Assembly (NCBI GenBank): GCA_017447865.1
Contig: JAFSMO010000084.1
Coordinates: forward strand, 1 to 35,393
DNA length: 35,393 bases
Origin: Thermoguttaceae bacterium
GTDB taxonomy: Bacteria > Planctomycetota > Planctomycetia > Pirellulales > Thermoguttaceae
Direction of reading: 5' to 3'
The position numbers and the translations under genes were made by a program. The notes beneath the pieces are model-generated. The model did no database searches and had not been told where the DNA came from. It saw nothing but the letters and a program-made list of their open reading frames with translations. Positions 7,847-14,374 of this stretch are shown here, piece after piece; position 1 is the first letter of the stretch; every line of letters begins with the position of its first letter.

Positions 7847-8338
7847 TTAATTTTCCTTCTGAATTTCGTCTTCCGGGAAAAGACGTTCATGAAGCTGAGT
7901 AATGACTTTCCGGAAAACGGCTTTTTCATCATCCGAAATGTCCAGGTAAATATTGTTGATGAAGTCCGTCATTTTCTGGCGGAATGTTTCCATCAGACTC
8001 ATTCCCAAATCGGAGAGTTTGATGCAGACTGCCCGGCGGTCCGTCTGGCTCGTGACGCGGATGAAGATTTTGTTCTGGACCATCGATTCCACCAGGACCG
8101 ACGTCGCGGGGACCGTCATATTCAAACGTTCCGCCAGTTTTTTCAGAGTGATTCCGACGGGATTGTTTTCCGTCAGAAGCGTCACCGCCACGATGGCTTT
8201 GTGCTGGCGGTACGTCAGCGACTCGATCAAAGCCTGAGTCTTTTTGTTGGTGGACGTTTGGAGGACCACCTGGCGCATTCTGTCCGCCACATCGAAAAAT
8301 TTTACGAAAGTATCATCCTTGAAAGACTGCGTGGCCAT
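7847..8338 (-). CDS. MarR-family transcriptional regulator
   Basis: 163-residue winged-helix DNA-binding protein. The helix-turn-helix is around residues 60-90 (ITLKKLAERLNMTVPATSVLVESMVQ), followed by the wing with the family signature RVTSQTDRRAVCIKLSDLG (about 94-112). The flanking N- and C-terminal helices would form the dimer interface. A GGAG ribosome-binding site is 7 bases before the ATG. Family members usually repress their own operon and respond to a small ligand; the palindrome TATTAATA overlapping the -10 of its own promoter (8387-8394) is a candidate operator. Control of the downstream lysA gene is an inference from position. The ligand is unknown. Confidence 0.92.
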   Translation of the reverse strand: MATQSFKDDTFVKFFDVADRMRQVVLQTSTNKKTQALIESLTYRQHKAIVAVTLLTENNPVGITLKKLAERLNMTVPATSVLVESMVQNKIFIRVTSQTDRRAVCIKLSDLGMSLMETFRQKMTDFINNIYLDISDDEKAVFRKVITQLHERLFPEDEIQKEN

Positions 8339-8388
8339 GGTGTTTCTCCGAAATAATTATTCCATCTGAAAAAATGAATCTTCTACTA

Positions 8389-8416
8389 TTAATACCATTT
8401 TTACGGAAAAAGTCAA
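8389..8416 (-). promoter_or_regulatory. Promoter of the marR operon with overlapping palindrome
   Basis: On the minus strand: -35 TTGACT (8411-8416), 16-bp spacer, -10 TATTAA (8389-8394). The 8-bp palindrome TATTAATA (8387-8394) covers the -10, a placement that would suit autorepression by MarR. The rest of the gap 8339-8524 is AT-rich without other visible structure. Confidence 0.6.
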
Positions 8417-8524
8417 GCGGCTCAAAACGGTTAATGGAAGAAATTTTTCCACTTTTTTAAAAATTATTCCCAAAAGATAATAATTCAGATGAGAGAATCA
8501 CTTCCGGGGGCCTGCTCTCGAAAA

Positions 8525-9094
8525 TCATTTCACCCGGATCAGTTTCGGGGTTGGGAAGCGCTTGCCGTACAGACCACCGTAGCGTTTTTGAAGACCGGCG
8601 AAATCTTCATGAAGAAAATCGTAAAGCTCCAGCGGCGGGTTCATCGCAAGCCACAGCGACGCGAGTTTTTCCGCGTAGGCGTCGTAATTCTTCTGCGAGC
8701 CGGAATGAGCGTAGCAACGGCCCTCAAAGCGCCGGATGTCGCCGTCGAACCGTTCGCTGATGTGCAGAAGCTCGTGGACGGTCGTGATCAATTTGTTTTT
8801 GAAGTCCGTGTTCAGAAACCGCGGGACGTAAAAATTCAGAAGGTACAAATACTCCCGGCCGTTCGGGTCGAGGATCCGTTGAAGTGTGTACGTTTGCCCG
8901 CGGCGGACGGTCGTCAGGGAGCCGTTCTCAAACCGCAGCGGAGTCACAGCGGCGTAAACCCCGTACTCGCTTGACGTGCGTGTCTGGCAAAAACCCACTG
9001 CGACCCTGTCCATACGGATGTGCTGAAGCGCCGCAATCCGGTGCGTCATATCGTCGCAAATCAGCCGCATTTTTGTCGTAAAATCAAGAGGCAC
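8525..9094 (-). CDS. Putative zinc metallopeptidase (HExxH)
   Basis: 189 residues. The zincin motif HELLH is at 107-111 (TTVHELLHISERFDGDIRRF), followed by GRCYAHSG, whose His130 or the preceding Asp117 could be the third zinc ligand. No signal peptide or membrane segment, so probably cytoplasmic. I recognise the general pattern of small uncharacterised metallopeptidases found in planctomycetes and some phages but cannot name the family. The first start is a GTG at 9092-9094 without a clear ribosome-binding site; an ATG at 9073 is an alternative. The region upstream is occupied by AT-rich microrepeats and the terminator of the preceding gene, so its promoter must lie in or next to that repeat. 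Substrate unknown. Confidence 0.75.
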   Translation of the reverse strand: MPLDFTTKMRLICDDMTHRIAALQHIRMDRVAVGFCQTRTSSEYGVYAAVTPLRFENGSLTTVRRGQTYTLQRILDPNGREYLYLLNFYVPRFLNTDFKNKLITTVHELLHISERFDGDIRRFEGRCYAHSGSQKNYDAYAEKLASLWLAMNPPLELYDFLHEDFAGLQKRYGGLYGKRFPTPKLIRVK

Positions 9095-9100
9095 TTTAAT

Positions 9101-9272
9101 TTAATTATGAATTATGAATGATGAATTATGAATTAAAAAGCCGCGAGTTGGACTCACGGCTCAATGTTTTGCTGAATCGAAACCTGAATCGTGAACTATG
9201 AACTATGAATCAAGAGCCAGAGCCTGAAAGCGAAACCTCAATTCATAATTCATAATTCACCATTCATAATTC
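9101..9272. repeat. AT-rich microrepeats (ATTATGAATT type), direct and inverted
   Basis: Bases 9101-9135 contain ATTATGAATTATGAATGATG-like units, 9190-9212 a related TGAACTATGAACTATGAAT, and 9240-9272 the inverted form TTCATAATTCATAATTCACC. The arms can pair around the terminator at 9131-9161. The same motif recurs at 30430-30456. Confidence 0.75.
9131..9161 (-). terminator. Intrinsic terminator of the Cys-rich exported protein gene
   Basis: 10-bp stem with one mismatch (9139-9148 with 9152-9161), 3-nt loop, then TTTTTAATT on the minus strand. It sits 117 bases after the stop of the gene at 9278-10138. Confidence 0.8.
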
Positions 9273-9277
9273 GAAGC

Positions 9278-10138
9278 TCACGGTCCGATCGGGCGCGGAT
9301 TCGGATCATCGAAGTCACGCGGGCCGCGGAGCGTGTAGTACGGATACTCCATCGGATAGCGGTGACCAAAACCGCACCCGGGGCAGCCACGACCGCCACA
9401 GCCGCAGCAGTTTCCTGCACGCGGGTAGGCCGGGAGACCATTGCGCTGAACACCGTAATAAACAGGACGTGGAGTTGGGTCGAATCCCATTCCGCCGCGG
9501 ATGCAGTTGGGGCAGCCGCCTCCACCTGACAGGATCGGGGCCGGGCCGCGAGCGATCAAAGAACTGCCCGGAATCGGCCGGGTAACAGGCTGATCGAATG
9601 GAGCAGCCGTTTCCATGGTCGGGTCAATCGTGACCGCCGGAGGAAGGCTTTCCTCTGTTTCGGGAGTTTTCACGATGGATTGCTGAACCGGAGGAAGCTG
9701 CGGAATGACCGGTTCTGCTGGGGTTTTGACCGAAGCTGGAGCCGGAATTTCCGGAATCTGAACTTTCGGCTGAGTCGCCGGAGCGTTCAAGGCCGGTTCC
9801 TCGAGAATGTTCGAAATGGTGTCGGCAGTCACTGCATCGGTAATTGGCGCTGCTTCAGCGTTTGCCGGAGCGGGATTCTGGGCGATGGCCAGCTCTTTCA
9901 CTGGTTCCGACTTGGTTTTCGGCGCCGACTTGGCTTTCGGTGCGGCTGTTTTGGGCGTTTCAGGGGCAGGAAGTGAGAGATCGAAATCGGAATCGGAAAT
10001 GTCTTCCGTAATATCCAGTTTCAAATCATCGACCGTTCCCATCTCCCTTGCATTGTCATCGGCATAGACCGCCGTCAGCATGGCCAAAACACATGCGGCC
10101 GCCATGCCAAACGTTAAACTGAGTACTGTTTTTCTCAT
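9278..10138 (-). CDS. Exported Pro/Ala-rich protein with Cys/Gly-rich C-terminus
   Basis: 286 residues from the ATG at 10138, preceded by GAAGGA at 7 bases; an ATG five codons earlier (10153) has no such site. The signal peptide is MRKTVLSLTFGMAAACVLAM, ending at VYADD. Residues about 30-200 are a disordered Pro/Ala/Glu/Lys linker. The C-terminal 80 residues contain GGGGCPNCIRGG, GNCCGCGGRGCPGCGFGH and the tail YPYYTLRGPRDFDDPNPRPIGP. I recall similar YYTxRGPRDF tails in planctomycete exported proteins, but no function. Eight cysteines in CxxC-like pairs suggest metal binding or cross-linking at the cell surface. The promoter lies at 10219-10247 and a terminator follows. Confidence 0.85.
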   Translation of the reverse strand: MRKTVLSLTFGMAAACVLAMLTAVYADDNAREMGTVDDLKLDITEDISDSDFDLSLPAPETPKTAAPKAKSAPKTKSEPVKELAIAQNPAPANAEAAPITDAVTADTISNILEEPALNAPATQPKVQIPEIPAPASVKTPAEPVIPQLPPVQQSIVKTPETEESLPPAVTIDPTMETAAPFDQPVTRPIPGSSLIARGPAPILSGGGGCPNCIRGGMGFDPTPRPVYYGVQRNGLPAYPRAGNCCGCGGRGCPGCGFGHRYPMEYPYYTLRGPRDFDDPNPRPIGP

Positions 10139-10578
10139 GGAAAAATCCTTCATATTTAGGGATTAGTTTACAGAAATAATCCTGATTTTTAATAGACATC
10201 GGTATTCCTATAAACCCTATTATAGCAAATTATCCGAATTTGAGTAATTTTCCAATTTATCCGGTTTAAACTTTAACGGAAAATCCAAATAATAAAATAT
10301 TTCCAAATATTACGAAAAATCAGGCTCATGGTCCACTTTCCAGGAACGAAGCGTGCGAAATCACGTTCAGAGTCGGGATTTTTGCGAAAAAAACCGGAAA
10401 AGCCCGCCGGTCCACCTTTTTTAGAAATGAAAAAGTGGTATATTTAAAGAAACGCTGAGCATTTTTACGGTTTTAACGTTTTTGAGGAACGTACGGTTTC
10501 AGGTCGTGCCCTGATCCCGGCCTTCCTCGAAAAAATCCTCATTCACCTTTACCAACCTTCCAATCGAAAGGAAAAATC
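10139..10578. other. Divergent intergenic region
   Basis: 440 AT-rich bases between two exported-protein genes. It holds the minus-strand promoter at 10219-10247, and towards the plus-strand gene a possible -10 TATATT (10439-10444) in the context GTGGTATATT, with a weak -35. No small open frame with a convincing start and no hairpin of note were seen. Confidence 0.6.
10219..10247 (-). promoter_or_regulatory. Promoter of the Cys-rich exported protein gene
   Basis: On the minus strand: -35 TTACTC (10242-10247), 17-bp spacer, perfect -10 TATAAT (10219-10224). The leader is about 75 nt. Confidence 0.6.
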
Positions 10579-11343
10579 ATGAAACGTTTTATTCTTACTC
10601 TGAGCGTCGGTCTGTTCCTCGCTCTTGGATTCATCGCAACGTCCGTTCAGGCTCAGCAGGCTGAGCTTCCCAAGACTTGCATCCCGGCCAACAAAATGGA
10701 CGTGGCGTGGTGGAAAGCCCGTCACGAGGCCAACTGTGCCCGGATCGAGCAGGGGAACGTGGACCTGCTCCTGATCGGCGACTCGATCACCCACGGCTGG
10801 GACGGCGCCGGTGCTGAGATCCAGCAGTTCTTCTATGGCGACCGCAACTACGTGAACATGGGCTTCGGCGGCGACCAGACCCAGCACGTTCTCTGGCGTT
10901 TGAACAACGCCCCGATGGACAAAATCCACCCGAAAGCCGCGGTCCTGCTCATCGGGATCAACAACCTGTGGGGCGAATGGCCGAACGCCTCCGAGTGCGT
11001 GGCGCAGGGGATCAAGGCGATCGTCGATAAACTGCAGGCGCTGTATCCGGACATCAAGATCCTGGTCCTCGACATTTTCATGGCCCAGCAGCCGGGGCAC
11101 ATCTGCCGGAAGCAGGCCCAGGGGACGAACGACCTTCTGCCGGGGATCTTCAAGGACTACAAAAACGTCGAGATCATGGACATTAACGACCTGTGGCTTT
11201 CCCAGGACGGTACGATTCCGCGTGAGCTGATGAAAGACCTCGTTCATCCGACCCGCGAAGGTTACATCCTGTGGGGGAATCGTGTTGATCCGACCGTTGC
11301 GAAGATGCTTGGCGTCGAGCCGAAAGTGTTCAAGGCGGAATGA
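10579..11343 (+). CDS. Exported SGNH/GDSL hydrolase (PAF-acetylhydrolase-like)
   Basis: 254 residues with a signal peptide (MKRFILTLSVGLFLALGFIA..., cleavage after SVQAQ). The SGNH blocks are all present: block I LLIGDSITHGW with nucleophile Ser69, block II GFGGD (Gly97/98), block III GINN (126-129, where Asn128 fits the oxyanion position) and block V DLVHP with Asp220 and His223. This matches the PAF-acetylhydrolase IB beta/gamma-like branch, whose bacterial exported members usually deacetylate carbohydrates. AAAGGA lies 6 bases before the ATG. The neighbouring genes do not fix a substrate, but a second SGNH hydrolase and a heparinase-like lyase in the window support glycan processing. Confidence 0.9.
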   Translation: MKRFILTLSVGLFLALGFIATSVQAQQAELPKTCIPANKMDVAWWKARHEANCARIEQGNVDLLLIGDSITHGWDGAGAEIQQFFYGDRNYVNMGFGGDQTQHVLWRLNNAPMDKIHPKAAVLLIGINNLWGEWPNASECVAQGIKAIVDKLQALYPDIKILVLDIFMAQQPGHICRKQAQGTNDLLPGIFKDYKNVEIMDINDLWLSQDGTIPRELMKDLVHPTREGYILWGNRVDPTVAKMLGVEPKVFKAE

Positions 11344-11350
11344 TTTCAAT

Positions 11351-11425
11351 TACGGGGACGGCGCTTCCTGTGCCGTCAAATTCTGTAGCATTTTCAAGTA
11401 CGCCGCAGAATGTGCCGTCCTCGTA
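11351..11425. repeat. Imperfect palindromic element 5' of the LRR gene
   Basis: Outer arms 11351-11364 and 11412-11425 are inverted with 12 of 14 matches (TACGGGGACGGCGC against GTGCCGTCCTCGTA). Inside, ATTCTG near 11380 and CAGAAT near 11406 form a second stem, and GACGGC/GCCGTC a third possibility. Its leading edge CGGGGACG-GCG-CTTC resembles 13439-13453 on the other side of the LRR gene. Confidence 0.65.
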
Positions 11426-11507
11426 TCGCAGTCTTCGTTTCCCTTGTATTTTTCTGTTTTATGTTTAACTTGTCGTACTCTTTTTTTAATTTTGGAGACC
11501 CTGTATC

Positions 11508-13400
11508 ATGTTTCACTTTTTGCTTTCACTTATCGTACCTTCTTCAGTATCCAAACCGACCAGTAGGGATTCTTTTGAATGGGACGGGACCAAAATCACA
11601 AAATTTACCGGTAAAGAAAAGAACGTCGTCATTCCTGAAGGAGTGACGAAGATTGGAGATCAGGCGTTTGTGGACTGCAAATTCCTGACGTCGGTCCGCA
11701 TTCCTGAAGGCGTGACGGACATCGGTTTTCGGGCGTTCAAGGGATGCTATTCTTTAAAGTCCGTCGCCATCCCCGATAGTGTAACGGAAATTGCAAACGC
11801 ATTTTACGAGTGCAATGCGTTGAAAAAATGGATCGTTTCTCCCACCCATCCCGTTTTTAAAAGCGATGGGGTCGCCTTGCTGTCAAAAGACGGTAAAACA
11901 TTGATCTCTTGTCTGGGAGCGGAAGGAGAATACCGGATTCCCAAAGGCGTGACGGAGATCGGCTGGGGCGCGTTTTCTGGCAACGATTCTGTAACGTCTG
12001 TCATCATTCCCGAAGGCGTGAAGATAATTGGAGAGGAGGCTTTTGAAGACTGTCATTCCCTGGTTTCCGTTGAGATCCCTGACAGTGTTACCTTGATTGA
12101 AAGCCGAGCGTTCAGCAGCTGTGAATCCTTAAAGTCGATCGTCCTTCCGGATCGCGTGAGTGTGATCAATTTTTCTACTTTCAGCTACTGCAGCTCCCTG
12201 GAGTCGGTGGTCTTTCCCAAAGGCTTGAAAATGATCGACGTGGATGCGTTCAACGGATGCACCTCGTTAAAGTCGGTGGACCTTCCCCCAGGCGTTGTAA
12301 AGATCGAGAATGATGTGTTCTACGACTGCACCTCCCTGGAATCGGCCGTCATTCCCAAAGGCGTGAGCAGGATCGGAAAACATTTGTTCGGCAACTGCAC
12401 TTCTTTAACAAACGTCGAAATTCCCAAAGGAGTGAGGTCGATTGGAGATTGGGCGTTCCATAACTGCAGCTCTTTAACGTTTGTCAACATTCCACGAAGC
12501 GTGAAAAGGATCGGTGAGTATGCGTTTGGCGATTGCAGTTCATTAACCTCCTTTAGGATTCCCGAAGGTTTGGTGAAAATCAATTGTTCGGTCTTCGAGG
12601 GCTGCAGTTCCTTAATGTTCGTTGACATTCCCCGGAGTGTGACCACGATCGGGGGAGATGCGTTCAAAGATTGCAGTGTCCTGGACTCTGTTGTCATTCC
12701 TGAAGGAGTGGAATGTATAAAGTCGGGTGCGTTCGAAAACTGTCGTTCTTTAAAGTCCATTATCATTCCCGAAAGCATGACGGGGATTGATTGGGATGTG
12801 TTCAAGGGATGTCGTTCCTTGACGTCTGTCACCATACCCAATAGTGTCGGGTACATTCGTGACGGGGCATTTGCCGACTGCCCCGCGTTGAAGGAATGGA
12901 TCATTCCTTCTTCTCATCCTTGTTATAAAAGTGAAGGGCCAGCTTTGCTGACAAAAGACGGCAAAACATTAGTCATCTGTACGGGAGCGAGAGGTAGATA
13001 CCGGATCCCAAAAGGGGTGACGAAGATCGAGGCGGGGGCGTTCCAGGGCAGTTCTTTAACGTCTGTTGTCATTCCCCAAAGGGTGACAGAGTTTGAGTGT
13101 GAAGTGTTCTATGGCTGTTCTTCTTTAAAGTCTGTCGTTTTGCCCAAAGGCATGACCAGGATCCCTTTCAGGATGTTCTTCGGCTGCAGTTCCCTGGAAT
13201 CTATTGAGATTCCTGAAGGTGTAACTGAGATTTATAGCGGTGCGTTCGAGGATTGCAGTTCCTTAACGTCTGTCGTCATTCCTGAAAGTGTGAGCAAGAT
13301 CGAAAAAGATGCGTTTTCTGGCTGCCCGAACCTGACGATTTATGCACCGGCAGGGTTGAATGCTGAAATTTTCACCGGGAATAATGAAATTCCCTTTTAG
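11508..13400 (+). CDS. BspA-type leucine-rich repeat protein (LRR_5)
   Basis: 630 residues, almost all made of 22 tandem repeats of about 23 residues with the pattern VxIPxGVTxIGxxAFxxCxSL, the Treponema/BspA (LRR_5) type found in surface adhesins. Repeats 3 and 17 carry the same extra block of about 33 residues (ALKKWIVSPTHPVFKSDG and ALKEWIIPSSHPCYKSEG, each followed by ALL(S/T)KDGKTL and a GA.G.YRIPKGVT return). The N-terminus MFHFLLSLIVPSS is hydrophobic but short and lacks basic residues, so it is a poor signal peptide. A stop at 11487 prevents extension in this frame; GGAGA lies upstream of the ATG. A typical signal-like stretch exists at 11410 in another frame. The gene reads more AT-rich than its neighbours. 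Confidence 0.9.
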   Translation: MFHFLLSLIVPSSVSKPTSRDSFEWDGTKITKFTGKEKNVVIPEGVTKIGDQAFVDCKFLTSVRIPEGVTDIGFRAFKGCYSLKSVAIPDSVTEIANAFYECNALKKWIVSPTHPVFKSDGVALLSKDGKTLISCLGAEGEYRIPKGVTEIGWGAFSGNDSVTSVIIPEGVKIIGEEAFEDCHSLVSVEIPDSVTLIESRAFSSCESLKSIVLPDRVSVINFSTFSYCSSLESVVFPKGLKMIDVDAFNGCTSLKSVDLPPGVVKIENDVFYDCTSLESAVIPKGVSRIGKHLFGNCTSLTNVEIPKGVRSIGDWAFHNCSSLTFVNIPRSVKRIGEYAFGDCSSLTSFRIPEGLVKINCSVFEGCSSLMFVDIPRSVTTIGGDAFKDCSVLDSVVIPEGVECIKSGAFENCRSLKSIIIPESMTGIDWDVFKGCRSLTSVTIPNSVGYIRDGAFADCPALKEWIIPSSHPCYKSEGPALLTKDGKTLVICTGARGRYRIPKGVTKIEAGAFQGSSLTSVVIPQRVTEFECEVFYGCSSLKSVVLPKGMTRIPFRMFFGCSSLESIEIPEGVTEIYSGAFEDCSSLTSVVIPESVSKIEKDAFSGCPNLTIYAPAGLNAEIFTGNNEIPF

Positions 13401-13422
13401 GCGAAACAGATGAAAAGGAAGG

Positions 13423-13508
13423 GGAATCGAAACACTTGCGGGGACGATACTTCTCGTCTTGAGAATTGTTTTTATTTGACGAAACAGAATGGGTCGTCCC
13501 CGTTCCCC
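13423..13508. repeat. Palindromic element 3' of the LRR gene
   Basis: CGGGGACGA (13439-13447) and TCGTCCCCG (13494-13502) are perfect inverted arms, extended outward by GGGGAA near 13420-13427 and TTCCCC after 13502. The segment CGGGGACG-ATA-CTTC matches the element at 11352 apart from three bases. It lies within 40-110 bases after the LRR stop codon and may also act as a weak terminator. Confidence 0.65.
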
Positions 13509-13603
13509 CTTGCATATTTCCCGATTTGTGTTAAACTTGTTATGGTTTTCAGAAGTCCTGTTTTGAGGCGGAGGTAACAGTACCCGGTTTTATCGAGTCC
13601 AAA

Positions 13604-14329
13604 ATGTTTGAAGTTGAACAGAAATTTCGTCTTTCCGACCCCTCCGGGTTTCTCGACGCGGCGCGGGATTTTGGTGTCGTGTGGAAGAAGCGCGTGGTCG
13701 AAGTCGATACGTATTTCCAGCATCCGGCCCGGGATTTCGTTCAGACCGACGAGGCTCTGCGGATCCGCCGGCACCTGACGTTTCAGGGGCTTTACGGCAA
13801 GGAGCAAATACCTGAGCGCGTCTGCGTCGAGTCGCTCATCACGTTCAAAGGGCCGAAACTTGATTCGACCGCCAAAATTCGTAAGGAGCTGGAACTGCCG
13901 CTTGCGCACCGGATGGAGCTTTCGCCAGAACGTTTTGCCGGTTTTGGGGTCAAGCCCGAACTGGAGCCGGAGTCGCGTGACGTTCAGCCCCTTTTTGATC
14001 TGCTCGACACGCTGGAGGAGACGCGCCCTGCCGCCCAGTGGCGTGAGATGCTCGAGCTTTTGAGTTTTCAGCCGGTCCAGAATGTCTGCAAAGTCCGCAC
14101 CAAGGCGTGGAGTTTGTGGGAGGAAGAGCCGGTGGAGTTTTCGTTCGACGAAGTGCCGCCGCTTGGAACGTTTGCCGAGCTGGAATTCCTCGTGGCGGAC
14201 GAAGCTGCGGTTCCGGGCGCGAAAGCCCGACTGCTGGGCCTTTCCCAAAAAATGGGCCTCACGGACGTGGAGCCGCAAAGCTACCTGGCCCTGGTGATCG
14301 AAAACCTTCGGTCTGCGAATCAGAATTAA
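13604..14329 (+). CDS. CYTH-domain protein (CyaB/ThTPase type)
   Basis: 241 residues forming a CYTH triphosphate tunnel domain. The N-terminus has the signature MFEVEQKFRL (ExExK with Glu3, Glu5, Lys7); then VDTYFQHP, ALRIRRH, ITFKGPK, RKELEL, KVRTKAW and GTFAELEFL supply the alternating acidic and basic residues that line the tunnel. Family members hydrolyse triphosphates (tri-polyphosphate, thiamine triphosphate) or, as class IV adenylate cyclases, make cAMP; the sequence does not decide between these. An insertion around residues 110-150 (PESRDVQPLFDLLDTLEET) is longer than in minimal members. It lies 45 bases before the AI-2E-type gene and may share a transcript with it. Confidence 0.88.
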   Translation: MFEVEQKFRLSDPSGFLDAARDFGVVWKKRVVEVDTYFQHPARDFVQTDEALRIRRHLTFQGLYGKEQIPERVCVESLITFKGPKLDSTAKIRKELELPLAHRMELSPERFAGFGVKPELEPESRDVQPLFDLLDTLEETRPAAQWREMLELLSFQPVQNVCKVRTKAWSLWEEEPVEFSFDEVPPLGTFAELEFLVADEAAVPGAKARLLGLSQKMGLTDVEPQSYLALVIENLRSANQN

Positions 14330-14374
14330 CCTTTTTGAATTCGTTTCATTTAACCTTTTAACCCGTTTATTTCC

